A stretch of 64,000 bases of DNA from assembly GCA_037043235.1 (NCBI GenBank), contig JAWRVZ010000039.1, positions 1,567,001-1,631,000 of the forward strand, written 5' to 3'. Of this stretch, positions 26,701 through 41,700 are shown one piece after another; the stretch's first letter is position 1; every line of letters begins with the position of its first letter. Origin of the DNA: Rhodeus uyekii. Its lineage: Eukaryota > Chordata > Actinopteri > Cypriniformes > Acheilognathidae. The notes under the pieces were generated by a model, which did no database searches, had not been told where the DNA came from, and worked only from the letters and a program-made list of their open reading frames with translations. A program made the translations under genes and the position numbers.

Positions 26701-29700
26701 TGTATTTATTTATTTATTGAATTTTCAGCAGCCTCTACTCCAGTCTGTATTGCAAAAAATTAAAATATATAAACACAGATAAGTTGTTTGATAGTTTAGA
26801 GTCTGAGTTGATCAACCTGTTCTCGTTTCCAAGGCAACAACAACTTCTCTGATTACAGGATCAAGGAAGATGAGTAGTTTATTTCTTAATTTGGAATTTG
26901 GCAACTGTTGAAAATCACGCTGACTGGTGGTTTTTGCAGAAGAATAGACCATCAGCCTCTGAGCTCATGATGGGTCTGTCTTGAAAAATGTGTACATATA
27001 TTGGAGAATTTTATTGTAGTCTTGCTTTCAGTACTTGACTTTTGCCCTCCATACTGCCCTGAATACATTTACAGTTTTCCATTAGTACTCTCTGAATGTG
27101 CTCTCAATGATCTCTGAGCTTCCTTTTTATGCATAAATGACCAGGCTTTGTCAGTTTAGAGGCATCTGTTTACAGAAATCTTTTTTAGTGAGCAGTGATT
27201 TAAAGTCTTAGGTAATCATTTAAATGTACTAGTCACTTTGTATGTCGCTGAGGTCTGCTCTTTGATAGTCAATTCTGCAGATGTTTATGCAAGTTGCAAG
27301 TCTCATTTTGTCCCCTTCCCTCTCCCCGACACACACAAGGCATCAGCAAATCAGTCGGCCTGCCCTCCACCGGGAGAGAGGAGTCTGTGTGAGATAATGG
27401 CGAGTGACAGGCAACACTTCCCACTCAGTGAACATGCATACACACCACTTGCACACACTTGGCCCTGCTGCAGCTGTCACTGCCACCCAGTTATTAAAAC
27501 AAGACTGACGCAGTGAAAGAAATGGCTGCATACTCGCAGAGACCTCGAGCCTGCACGGTGACAAAATATCTGAGCTCTGGCTCTTCTTATGAAGACAATG
27601 ATTTATTTAGGTGCTGAAGATTTCCCACCTGCTCAGTCACTCAGTGCTTTTGCTGTCATGAAATCGTAATGTGGGAAGCCTGTAATGTTTTCAGTTCTGC
27701 GTGTTCTGCATGACTCAACTGACTCCCATTCACAAGTGGCCACACTCTGATAGCCTTTTATTTGAGTATTTATAATAATACTTTTATTATTTTAGATAAA
27801 TGTATATAATGTTTTTTAATGACAATTTAGATGCATTTAACAGACAAATAAATTTTTAAAACTACAAATATTGGTATAAAAGCAGTGGTTCTCAAATGTT
27901 TTAGTGTCGTAACCCCTCTTTCACTTAGACTGCAGTCTCACCTTTTTCATTAAGGCAGATTATTTGCCTTCTTAAATCCATTTTCCAATGATTTTTAATT
28001 TTTTTCCTTTTATAAAAAAAAAAATATATATATATATATATATAAATTTAAATTATTTGGTCAGAAATATGCTATTATGGTCAAATTAAGTGATACTTTT
28101 AAGTATTAAATTAAATTGTCAAATGGCATAACTTGTTTGTTTACCACCTGTCACCTCACATACCCCAGTTTAGTTTCTCTAAAAGGGGGCATATTTAAAT
28201 ATTTTAAATATATATATTTAAATCTAGCAACAGTATATAAACAATAATAACATTGTTTGTATCATTTATTTATCTATCTATCCTTTCCATTTTTGCTCTT
28301 TTCAAATACTGATGATCACAGTATAACACAGTCAGTTAAACTTCAGGGATATCAATCTGTCCGGAAGCATAAGTGATTGTTAATCAGTTTCACCTGCTTT
28401 GGTGGAAATGAAAGTGACAACAGGTGCACTGGAGAGGCAACAGCAAGACCACCCCCAACAAGAGGAACAGGAAGAGTACTGCCACAGCCCTACAAAATGA
28501 CCTCCAGCAGTGGTTACTGGTGTGCATGTTTCTGACCAAACTGTCAGAAATGGATTTCTTGAAGGTGACATAAGGGCCCAACATCCTCTAATGGGATCTG
28601 TGCTCACAGCTCTGCACTGCTCCCAGCTCGCTTGGCATTTGCTAGTATACCATTGGCGCCCCGTTCTCTTCAGCAGGTTTACACTGAGCACATGTGACAA
28701 ACATGAAAGCGATGCTGTGCGTATAATCCAGTATAACCATTTTGGCAGTGGATCAGTTATGGTCTGGGGAGGACTATCCTTGGAGGGTTGCACAGACCTC
28801 CACGCGCTAGCTAATGATCCCCTTTGAACATTTGGGACATTGTGTATCAGTGCAATTGAAGCTGACAATTAGCATCTCAAACCGTCCAGGAGCTCACTGA
28901 TGCCCTCATTAAGGTCTGAGAGGAGAACCCAGGATACCATCCATCTCATCAGGTTCATGCCCAGACTTTGTTGTGATTGTATACAGGCACGTGGGTCCCA
29001 TACACATTACTAAGTTACATTATGAGTTGCTGTGATGAACTTTATTCAAGTTAGATCAGCCTGTAACTTCAGTATCTTTGTGTGTACAAAGACCTGTATA
29101 GCTGACTGCCTTTTCTTCTGTCACATGCGACCAAACAAAATAAAACACTTATTAGGCAGTATGTTTGTCTAGTGTACAATTTTGCATGGAAAATTGATCT
29201 TATTTTATGGATGCTTGGGTATTTTTACTGGAATTTAGGGGTGAAAATTATTCTGAAAACTGATTCAGTTTGTTCAGATGTTTAAATTGATGAAGCGATC
29301 TCTCTCTATGTAGGCAGCCCAGTAGGCTTTGGAACACGGCGATTAATACTGGGAAGGAGCAAACCAATATTGACATGCCTGTTCTGTTTGTGATTTAAAA
29401 CAGTTGCTTTAAACAGCATGCACAGCAGTTGTTTTGCCTTTGTCATTAATCAATTGATTGTATACAGGCATTATTGGAAGGTTAATTTATGTGCCTTTCC
29501 GTGTATTAGTAAGACAATGATCGATTCTGGCTGTAGCATATTTCTCCATTACAGAATCAACACACAATGTTGGGTTTCATTTTTTTTCCACTGTCACCAA
29601 GGCAAGATACTTTTATTCTCAGAAACAAGATAAGTAAAAAAAACACAAAAACAAGTTATTACGATGGATCAGTAAAAGTTTTCTTTGTCAATCAAGGATG

Positions 29701-32700
29701 GCTTTGTCTCTCCATCTCTGGCCAATCAGAGAAGCTACCTGGGCAAAACACTGTAATCTGTGGCCCGCTCCAGATTATCCTCTTAGCTCAGTGAGAGGGC
29801 TGTGTCTGCGCTGTCGGTGTGAAGTAGTCATGATCTATGTGATCTGTTTGAGAGTGTGTGGGTTTATGGGTTCATGCACCTTCCAGAATATGCCTTATAC
29901 CAGGCCAAGTGTGAACAGACAAGAGGCCTATCAGAAAGAAGAAAGTGATGGCTGGATAACAATAATCTGCAAGAAAGACAGGAAGTTGGATTACACACAG
30001 AGATGGAGCGTAACTTTATTTTGCCAACGTAACCGCAGCTTGTGTGGAGTTTGTTATGGTACACACCATATTGACGAGCCAGGGCTGTGACATGTGCAGT
30101 GGAATATGGTATGGTTCTTCTGTTGCCACTCTGATAGAATCGCTCCTTTAGGTGAGTATTGGTTTAGAAGTGTGTTGATTAAATTTAATTGGCCCCACAT
30201 TTTTGAACAATATTTAAGTTAGATTAGTTTTAATTAATTACGTTTGTGTTTTTGAAAGGATCACTCAGGATGCCTTTATTTTATCAAAAATACAGAAAAA
30301 AACAATAATATTGCAGATTTTTATTTATTTAAAATATCTGTTTTCTATTTTAATTCATTTTAAAATGTAAATTTATTCCTGTGATGGTAAAGCTGAATTT
30401 TCTGCATTGTTACTCCAGTACTTCAGTGTTGCATGATCCTTCAGAAATTATTATTATGGGATGTTTACTGCTCAAGAAACATTTCGTATTCTAAATATTG
30501 AAAACAATATACTGCTTAATATTTTTTTTATGATGATGATGATGACAATTTTATGATTGATGAATAGAAAGGTCAAAGGAACAGCTTTTATTTGAAAAAG
30601 AAGAAACATTTTATTACAAAAATTGAAAGTAAATGTATGTATTTTTTAGTATAAATATAAATATTTTATGTAATAATTTAGTGTGATGTTATAACCAAGG
30701 AAAGGGCTTATCACTGCTTTTTTTCCCTTCTTTTTCTCTCTTTTGTTTTTTCCTTCAGTGTAGAATGAAATATTTCCACTGGCATTTACAAATATTTCAG
30801 TTTGTGAAGTGGCATCATCATTTGAGGTGGAATCTGTCCCCAAGAGAGATGGCTAATATTTGTGATATTGAATACAAAAGTCACATTGTTTTTCAGTCCA
30901 GACCTGTCATTGCTTTGTCATGGACTATATGCACTTTGTTCCTTGTTATAGGACAGCGGGAAAAATAATGGAAACATAGCGCAAGTAATGGGTGAAATGG
31001 AATTTTGACAGCTTGAGAGGCCCAACAGCAACGTGCTAGCCTAAGAAACCATGCCTGTCCTCCTGCCACAATGCACAAGAGGATATCATACACCACAGCA
31101 AGCTTGAAATGAACTGCACACAGTGCCTCATTTTAAGATGTGCTGTAAACATTCAAGATGAACAATGGCTGTTTGCTGATCCATACAGTGCATAATAAGT
31201 GTTAGATTAGTAGTCGCTGTCCAATGCACAAACAATGAATAACACTCGAGCAGCGATTCAGTTCCTTAAAGCTACTCTAAACTAATTATTTTTCTAGATG
31301 ATAATAATGTTGCTCTGGATAATGATAATTCTTCATCACTGAATTAAGTGGTGCCCTGTAATGAAGCTTCAATCCACAGGGAAATTTGTTGTTTGGCTGT
31401 ATGCAAAAGGCATCTCTGGTATGAGATCTGTTATAGGACTACCGGTACTGTAAAGATAGATTTCCCCTCCTAACCGCCTCTGAAATTCATTGATCGTAAT
31501 TTGTAGAGGGTGGGTTTGTACTCTTATAGATCCCCAGACTGTTTTCTGTGTTTCTGGTCACAACAGTCTTTCAGTCTTCGGTCCTCAGACAGTAGACCTG
31601 CTCTCCCAGAGCACTATGGGAAATAATGACTATTGACCCAGTCCATTCAAACCCCCAATTGTCTGTCAAATCACAGAGGTCTAGCTGTGCTGCAGCAGTC
31701 TGAGATAACGGAGGAGTTTCAGGGCAATCCAGAGTCTGTTCATTAAGATGCCTTTTATTCCTACCCCAAGAAACCCCTAGGACATACTTTTGTTTGGATC
31801 AGTTTATTTATTTATTTATTTATGGAGTGCGTTCTCTGAGATGTATTGTGTTTTGAAGAATAGAGAGGGGAGTAGTCCGACTAAACAAAAGATCAGATTT
31901 GTCTACCTGTGTTTTGACACTTGCCTTATGTGTGATGGTCAGTGTAGGAGGGGTAAAACTAATCCTATTAGCCTAAGCTAGAGATTATTGCGAAGCAAGA
32001 GGAGTTGTCCTCTTAACAAACTAAAAGACTGGACTATATATGGCGTCACGAAGGGGGTGATTCGAGTCATGCTTTCACCTAGTAGTTATGTAATCACTTG
32101 TCATAAATGTTAATCATAATGAGAGTCCATTTACAATCTGAAACGGCTCATTTATTATGGAAATCATCCATCCAAATTGAGGCTAAAATATTTATTTGCC
32201 CTCCTTTCATTACAAACTTATATGCTCTAAAAGTATTGTATACCAGCACAGTTATTGCCATTATATAAAGCTCAAGTTCAAAAAGGATCAACAGTGCCAT
32301 AAAAGTATAGTCTGTATGACTAGAGACTAGTATGATTTATATAAGTCTTCTGAAACTTCCTGTTCCTTGAATGCAATGTAAGTCGCTTTGGATAAAAGCG
32401 TCTGCCAAATGCATAAATGTAAATGAAACCATATGATAGTTTTATACGAGTGGTGGTATTCACAAAAAATACCTACTTTTGTGGTTGCGTTATTTCAGAA
32501 TGTATGCATAATATAGTATTTGTTAATATTTTATTTCCTTTTGTCATTTTTATCATATTTGTATTTCTGTTTATTTGTTGTAATTTTAGTATTTCATCTT
32601 CAACTTGAATAATGACTCTTTTTTTTTTAAACAATCCCTTTAATGTAGTCATTGCACAGAAATATTGGACTGATATTCAATTACACAAGAAGTACATGCT

Positions 32701-35700
32701 CAGCTGATGCTTTACTCTGCACATTAAAAGAGATTATTTCACAGAGAATCTGATTTGTTGTGTTTTTTTTCTTGCAGTAGAAGAATCGGACATTATCGAC
32801 TTGGAGAAGCGCTACTGGCTGCTGAAAGCCCAATCAAGGACAGGCCGCTTTGATTTGGAAACCTTTGTCCCTCTGGTCTCGCCCCCTATTCACGCATCGC
32901 TAAGTGAAGGCAAGACAGAATTCATTACAGCATTTAAAATTTAAATGTACAATTTAAAAGGTTCCCAAATGGATTGAGACACACTAACACTCACACATCC
33001 ACCTGGTAGCTATGTGCTTTAAAAGCATTTGCAGCACCCATGAAAGTCACGGTTCATTCTGTTTTAGGAGAAGTAGATCTTTGCTTTTGAAAGTTATTGG
33101 ATCATTTGTGATAAAAGATCTCCAAAGAATCCAATTACTCCTGTTAGCTAATCTAAACACTGACATTTTCCCCCATTTTCCAGGCTTGTTTCATGCCTTT
33201 GATGAGAATCGGGACAATCATATTGACTTTAAGGAGATATCGTGCGGGCTCTCAGCTTGCTGCCGGGGCCCTGTTGCAGAGAGACAGAAGTGTAAGCATT
33301 TCATTTCCTATCATACTCTCTTAGTTGTTCATCTAATTCCACGGCAGATCCAGAATTTGTTATGATGTTTCTACATTTTCGGTATAAAATCCTTTAAGGC
33401 TATTTAACCTAACTCTCTTCTTCATTGTCTATTGCAGTTTGTTTTAAAGTGTTCGATGTAGATAGGGATGGAGTTCTGTCCCGGGATGAGATCCACGAGA
33501 TGGTGGTGGCGCTGCTGGAAGTGTGGAAGGACAACCGTACAGATACCCTCCCCGTAAGTGCAGAGCAGCTGATTGTCTAATTGAACTAAAGTCCACAGAA
33601 AATAGAATTATGTATATGGTCCGGTTTAATTATTAGCTATTTAGCTACTGCCTGCCCATCCCCATTTTCTCATATTCCACCATGAGAAATCTGGTCACCC
33701 TACTTTGAGGTGATTTATGCAAATGAGATGCAGTCGTGTTTTTGCAGGTATGGGATAATACATTTAAATTAAGCTGATTTAAAATGAAATTCATTATTGA
33801 TTTGTGTGTCCTGAGCTGTGATTGTGTTTCTTACATCTAATAGATTCCTTTCATGTCAGTTATCGATTTAATGATGATACTTCCTGATTTGCGATTTTCT
33901 GTGTTTCAGGAGTTTGATTGCAGCGTGTCAGAAATTGTAGTGGACATACTGAAAATGCACGACACAACAAAGGTAATTAGACTTTCATTTTTTGGGATGT
34001 AGATTTGTCATGCTAAAAAAAGTGATTATCAAATTCCAATTCATTATCACAATTTCTGACACCAATTTTGATGCCACAGCAAAAAACTAATATGCTTGCA
34101 AATTCTCTTTTAATTAAAAAGTTCAGTTTTAAAATAAGCATTACCAAATGAAATAAAGTATTGACATGCAATTTACTCAAGTAAATAAACATTACTTTTT
34201 CTTAGATCCGATATGTTGTTATGAGTGCATGTCATCTGTGCTCTAACATTTGTCTTGTGTTTTACTCTCAGCAAGGGCACTTAACCCTGGAGGACTATCA
34301 GATATGGAGTGTGAAAAGTGCCCTCGCCAATGAGTTCCTCAACCTGCTTTTTCAGGTAACATCCCACCTACACTATTTTTGGACAAAGTAACAAAATACA
34401 AAGTGCCTAAATGCTTCAATAATCTGTTAGTGAATCCAATAATGTATGTGCGTTGCTGTCTTGAATCAGGCCTCAAGTGACTTGTTAATCTGTTCGTCAC
34501 CAGGTGTGTCATATCGTCCTGGGCTTGCGTCCTGCTACCCCTGAAGAGGAAGGTCAGATCATTAGGTGAGAATAGCAAACAGCATTTCTTTACTCAGAGT
34601 ATTATTGTCTGTAACTCAGCTTCTTTTCAAAAGAGTCTCTACTGAGCACTTTCTAAATGTTTTAAAACAAGCTTTATGTGGGCTGTATTGTATTTCACTC
34701 CCCCATGATCCTCATGATTAGACTTTGTCTGTTCATAAGGATCCATCGTACCTCCATTGCCTCAGACAGAGATCGAGAACACAATTTCATTTTCAATTAG
34801 ATTTTGTATCAGGACTGACGGTGCTCAAAAATACGCTATAAATTCTGTACCACAGCATTGTGTCTTATTGTTTGGCTATACTGCCTACGTTTATTATTGA
34901 TGTCTTTTTTTTGGTTTATTTTGGTGCTTGTGTATAAATATTATAGTTCTTTTAGTGACTGTTTGTCATCCACAATGATTTTGTGTGACGGCACAGGGGT
35001 TGGCTGGAGCGGGAGAGCAGGCATGGGCTACAGCCTGGTCAGAACTGGTTTCTGATCTCCATGCAGTGGTGGCAGCAGTGGAAAGACTATGTCAGATATG
35101 TGAGTAAGCATTGTTTATGCAGCCTCTACTTAGCAATAAAAAAAGAATCATTTCATAATAAAAAAAATCTTTGTTTTGAAATAAGTTAATTGTACTGTAT
35201 TGTACTATTTTAACATTCTAAGTCCAACAAACTAAACGATGACCATTTTTTCAAATCGTGTCATTATAATTTGACTACAGGTAATAGAGTAAACTTATCT
35301 GACCCATTTGTATTATACAAATCAGGCTAGTCCTTGTTTCTCTCACACATCAACCGGCCAACAAGTAGCATGATGTTTTAGTTTTGCATTAGGCAGTTTT
35401 ACTTTGATAATACTGACAATATGGAGCATTCGTGTTTTTTTAAATATACAATCTATTGTATTAAACAGGATAATAAGTCGATTGTCGTAGAGCAGCCATC
35501 AATGCAGGGCATTGAGATGAGAAGTTCTCAGTCTACAGCACCTATAGAGCCTGTCCCAAACAGAATTGGAATAGTTGTGCGTTCTCCCAGTTCCCCAGAG
35601 GAGAAATTCCCTGACAACATCTCCAGCTCATCGGAGGCATCAAAGAGCACCGGTAATAGTAAGTGCACGCTTGTTCATAGTTAAGAATGATTTAAACTGT

Positions 35701-38700
35701 GGCCTAGCAGTTATCGTTATTAACTGTAGTCTCTGTGAACACGAGAGACTTCTTTGAAAAACTTTGATAGTGTATGCTTTGACGCTGTGTAGTGCTCTGG
35801 TCCAATAAAAACGTCATAAAGGCTGAAAAGAGGTGATCATTCTCCATTACAGCATGTATTTTCACTTCCTCAGGCCTGACCCCACACATCAGTTCTTCTG
35901 CCACAGATGTCTGCTTCGCTCGGCAACACAACGTCTCTGACAACAACAACCAGTGCTTCTCCACTGCCAATGGCCATTTGCCCAACAGCATGGCCGCGCA
36001 GAGGCCTGGTGCCATAGACAATCAGCCTCTCGTGACCACCGATCCCATGAAGGTGGGTGGACGTGAAGCCACTGATAAATCCTTTTGCCCATCAAAATCA
36101 CTGCCAGAGTGCATTTAATCGACCTGCTGGGGAAATAACACTTTCAAGTTGTTTTTCTTTTATTCCGTCTAATTATAGCTTTTGGAGAGCTCACAACTAC
36201 ATTTAAAGTGCCATTTTTGAAATTAAAGTAATCTTGCACAAATTAATCCTGTGATAAATGGTCTGTAACATTTGTGTTCTAGGAAATTAATGCCTTTATG
36301 TGAAGCTAAAAGCTTTTTGTATGAAACTGCTTGCTTCAGTAATGCTTTGTCACAAACATACTTCTGATAATAACGTCCCATATTATCAGACTCATTACTC
36401 AACACAATACATTTAAAAGGGGGCCTATTTGGTACTGTCCGCCCCTTCATCCAACCTTGCAGTCAATGAGAGAAGAGCAGGGTGAAGGACGCTCACACTG
36501 CTTGTGATTTATTCACTGGAGGTCACCTAGTCCCTACAATTAATCATTGCAAACTACTGTTAATATGAACTCCCCTTGAGTGTTTGACCCTGTTTTGTCC
36601 AGGCGCCCACGCTGACTATGGAGGGAGGACGGCTGAAGAAATCCCAACAGCTGTTAGCTAGCCGGGATTTTGAAACCGTGCCAGAACCAGTATGGAGGGC
36701 ACTTTATCACTGGTATGGGGCCAACCTCAGCCTCCCCCGACCGGTATGTATTCCATGTACCATAAGAGGTGTCGCCATGGGCTTTTCATTTGTGCTTCAA
36801 TAAATGTTATTTGCTTTGACACAATGATCTTGATGACGTGACATGAGTTGTCACATAAACTGTGTCATGTCAGATATTACTAAACCCATTTCCTGTTGTA
36901 CAATATTGCCTCTGGGTATCAGACTCATTTCTGTCAATTTGCTAGCACATGATTTATATTAGATGGCTTTAAAATATTTAATAATGAAGAGATGGCATCA
37001 AATAAACTGGAAATTGATTTAAATGATTAAAATATTTTACATGGTTCACTATGTAAAGGATGAACTGCTCTTTTAAAATACGTCTTCCTCCATAAAAATA
37101 TACTTCAGATTCTATTTTTAATTAATTCATTCATTTCTATTTTCCATTAATATTCATCTTAATCTAGCAACTTAATCTTAATCTTAGTGAACTTCTGCCA
37201 AATGTAGCTTCTCTCTTAAGCAGATGTACCACTGTAGTCAAGCCTTTTTAAACATTTTAAATTATTGTGCTTATGCTGTATCTTTTCTACTTCCTTCAGG
37301 TCATCACGTCTACAGTCACTGCTCAATCTGAGCTAGAGCTCTTCCCTCGTTACCTTCTGTTCCTGCGACAGCAACCGGCCACACGCAGCCCTCAGTCCAA
37401 CATCTGGGTCAATATGGGTATGAGCAGCCTGCGAATGTTCCCTCCACATATGCCCCGAGGTAATGTAAGCCTGCAGCAAGAGAGAGGCTCCCTCCACCTC
37501 CGTCTTGACCAACTTCTCTAATCTCCTAAAATGCACCCAGCTCGGTTTTAGCAAAAACAACCTGTCTGGATTACTAAAGAGCTAAATCATGATCATGATG
37601 CCAACATCCAGAGTCATCTTCTGAGTTCAGCTTAGAATATAAAATAATAATAAAGAACAAAAGTAAACATTTATTTTATATACAATTATATTAAGCATTA
37701 TATTTTTCATTAAATGCTACATTTTGTTTGCACAAAATGAAAATGTAATCCATGACAGCTATAAAGCCATGTTGAATGCATAAAGAAATGCATCCAGATA
37801 TTTAAGTTTACGAGTCTAGAAATATTGTACGTTACTCAGTCATAGCTGTCTGGCTCAGAAGACTGTTTGGTGTGGGTGAAGATGAGCGCTCTCTGGCTGA
37901 TTTGCTGTAATTGTTTGCTTTGCAATCATACCAATTCTTTATTTTGTCTCAAATAATTTTGTCTTCTATGAAATCAATAATTGCTGTATGAATCTTACAT
38001 GTATTACTGGACTAATTAAAACTATTTTTTTAATCACCCAGACTAATGATTTGATGAATGTTCCCTTTGAAAATGACCTTTGCCCTTTCTTGCTGCTACC
38101 TTACAATTAATCCTCAGTCTGTCAATCAGGTATTGGTGTTGTGTATGTGTATGTGTGTGTGTTATATATCGATCTGTGTGCTCCTTGTGACTGGTTGATT
38201 TAATAGCATGCATGCTGGGGTAAATGGATGGAATGTTCTGGATCTTCACATTTCTCATTATTAAAATGTAACCATAAAAGTACAGTATTACTTTACTAAT
38301 TAAGTATAGTAATGTTAAGATATGTTTACATTCTCCATATGTCTACATTCTTTAAAGTTAATTTTTGAATATACAACACTGCAGGTGGAAATTTTTAATA
38401 TGGGAACTGTTTTTTTTTTGTTTGTTGAATGTGACAAAGAGAATGCTAAAGGTTGCTTCATTCTAAAACAGGAAATGTCCCTTCTCCAAACGCCCCTCTC
38501 AAACGAGTGCTGGCGTACACGGGCTGTTTCAGCAGGATGGGCACCATTAAAGACATTCATGAGTACCTGTCCCAGAGGTTACGCATCAAAGAAGAAGACA
38601 TGCGCCTCTGGCTCTACAATAGTGAGGTGGGGAACTCTTTAACAGATACTGAGTTTAAAAATCTCAAACTCTGATCAAATACATTCAAATTACATGTAAA

Positions 38701-41700
38701 TCTGTCCTCATTAAAAAAATACAGATGTCACCTCACAGCAGTGAACTGTGAGGAAATTCTTCAAAATGCAAAGTCCTGTGTTCCCATATTTCCTATTGAA
38801 CCTGGTTGTTTAGGTGAGGCATCACAAAAGAGGATCCCATTTTCGTTAATGACCAATAGGCTTTATTTACATCAGTTATTAACTGTTATTTACTACGTGT
38901 TATTCTGAGCCAGGGGCATTTCCTCCCATGGAGACAGTGCCTTTTAAAAAAAGTGGATGAGAAAAATAATCTGTGTTATAACAAGTAAACACAAATATTA
39001 CTAAACGTGTACAATTCACTCGTTTTTCTAAAGTAACACTGAACAACAGCTATGTTAACAGGTAAAGTTACAGCAGCAGTCCGTCTCTCTTGCTTCCCCT
39101 GAGGCCATTGAGTTTTAAATGTATTGTTTAAATTAACTAAATTTAGCGTTTAATTATTTTTTTGAATAAATAGAATTATGCCTAAAAACACAAGCTTGAT
39201 TAGATTTATACTTGATTTTAATAAATAGAACATTAATTACATTGTTAATAACGGTTTTGTTCTTTATTTAACTGGACAAATGTGACGTCAAATTACGTCT
39301 TATTGGAAACTAATTAGATTTATAATGTTGTTGTTTTTTTAAGTAGTCTTTTTTTTTTTTTTTCTAAAAAAATTTATTCTATCTTAGTTCATGATGCAAG
39401 CATGTATATTGTATACTAATCCGTTTTTATATTTTCTTTACATTAGAATTACCTCACTCTCCTGGACGATGAAGATCACACTTTAGAAAGTTTGAAAATT
39501 CAAGATGAACAGCACTTAGTCATTGAGGGTATGTCTGTGACATTTATCTGTCCTAATTAAAGTTTTATCGCATTTCACATTTGCTGAGCAGTGTGGATTA
39601 AATTGCAAAGCATGCATGACCGTACTGATGGAAAAGGAAAAATTATTAAGATATCTTTCCCTTTCTCCAGTTCGAAACAAAGATATGAGTTGGCCAGAGG
39701 AAATGTCTTTCATTGCAAACAGCAGCAAAATCGACAGACACAAAGGTAATGTCAGAGTTGTTGGAAAAATCTTTGCAAATTGGAGGCTGACCAAACCATC
39801 TACAAATGCCAGAACGTTTATCTGAGTTTGACCTTACCTAGATGGCTCTAAAGTGCAATTCTTTTTAGACCGGTTTCTTAAATCAAAGCACATATTCAGT
39901 TAGATTATTAACACAGGAACAAAAGCAACAAGAGTCTAAGAAGTAATTGCATAACAAAGCAATATAAAAGCCATATCAAGACCGACATCAGCTTTGACAT
40001 TTAAAGACTCATTGTTGCCTTCAGACTTTATAAAATACTGAGTAATTGAACTTCATGGAAATAGTACTCAAGCGGTTGGGCCTGTTAAGTTTAAACCTTC
40101 AGTCTCTCTCATAAATTTGTACAAGTTTTGTCCAATTTTTCTTGCAGTTCCTACTGAGAAAGGTGCCACAGGTTTGAGTAACCTGGGTAACACATGCTTC
40201 ATGAACTCCAGTATTCAATGTGTAAGCAATACCAAGCCCCTCACTGAGTACTTCATCTCAGGACGACACCTTTATGAGCTTAACAGGTAACAAAGTATGG
40301 CCAGTACCTTTTTTAAAAATGCGAAAACCACTTGAAACTACTTATTTAAGATGCATTCACATTTAATATTGATCTGAGAAATTTTGCAGGCAAAATCCAT
40401 CCAATAATTTCACCAGACAATTGAGGCTTTGCTTGTTTGAGTTGGTACTTAAAGGAAAAGTGCAAAGTAGGATCATCTGTCATACTCTCATACAATGAGC
40501 TGTCTTGCCTTGACAGAACCAATCCGATAGGAATGCGTGGTCACATGGCCAAATGCTATGGTGATTTGGTACAGGAACTCTGGAGTGGCACCCAGAAGAA
40601 TGTTGCACCTCTAAAACTAAGGGTAGGTTGTTAACATCTTTGGAATTATGAGCATCAAACTCAATTGTTTGTTAAAACTCTTATGCCATTTAAAAAAATA
40701 AACCTTTTTGTAGTGGACAATAGCAAAGTATGCGCCGAGATTCAATGGCTTCCAGCAGCAGGACTCTCAGGAGCTCTTAGCCTTCCTCTTAGATGGGCTT
40801 CACGAAGACTTGAATCGTGTGCACGAGAAGCCGTACGTGGAGCTCAAGGATAGTGATGGACGACCAGATCATGAAGTGGCCAAAGAGGTCAGTTTCAAAA
40901 CTTCTTTTTGTTTTTCAGCCCCTGCCATGCTCAACACATCAGCTCCGCACTCTTAAATGAACCTAAAGGAGCACACTGATGATGCTCTAATGAAAAGTTG
41001 TTTCTTCACCCTTAGGACATTTGCGTTTTTCTCTTTCACAGGCCTGGGAAAACCATTTGCGGAGAAATCGTTCAATTGTGGTGGACCTCTTCCATGGGCA
41101 GCTCAGGTCCCAGGTGAAGTGCAAGACCTGTGGCCACATTAGCGCCCGCTTCGACCCCTTTAACTTCCTATCGCTCCCGCTGCCCATGGACAGCTCCATG
41201 CACTTAGAAATCACAGGTGAAGTCAAGCAGAGACAAAACATAAACACTTTAAAATCCATCAGTAGATGCGCCAGTCTCACATAAAAGCTTTTTTGATTTC
41301 TAGTTATCAAACTTGACGGCTCTACTCCGGTGCGGTACGGGCTCCGTCTCAACATGGATGAAAAGTATATGGGCCTGAAGAAACAGCTGAGCGAGCTGTG
41401 CAGCCTGAAACCTGAGCAGATCCTACTGGCAGAGGTTCACACGTCCAACATCAAGGTCAGCTTAACTCACCATATCAGACGCTGTTGTGTATTCAATCCA
41501 AGTGACCTGGCTTTTAAATACATTTTTCTTTGATCTAGAACTTTCCTCAGGACAACCAGAAGGTGCGGCACTCTGTGAACTGTTTCCTCTGTGCATTTGA
41601 AATCCCTGTGCCTGGCTCACCCACCTCAGTCACCTCTCCAGTACAAACGGGTAACGAGGATTGATTTCTTCTTTCTCTCTGTCCTTAAATTTTTTTTAAT

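Larger units (their letters stand above)
26396..32777 (+). other. usp32 intron 5 (6.4 kb)
   Basis: No exon recognised. Contains a (TA)n tract (28024-28044), a decayed Tc1 transposon (28340-29060), a MITE copy (30245-30620), a (TTTA)n tract (31803-31822) and a SINE fragment (32358-32425). The 130-codon open frame at 29698-30090 has no recognisable similarity. Confidence 0.6.

Noticed and set aside
28380..28868. 162-codon minus-strand open frame
   Set aside because: It is the antisense of the decayed Tc1 transposase whose plus-strand frame carries the recognisable motifs.
29698..30090. 130-codon open frame on the plus strand in usp32 intron 5
   Set aside because: No recognisable domain and no supporting splice context; it overlaps other frames of similar length in ordinary intron sequence.
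37418..37521. In-frame read-through after usp32 exon 16 (GMSSLRMFPPHMPRG...)
   Set aside because: A GT donor and the human sequence (VNMGNVPSPN) require splicing to 38472; the continuation is intron.
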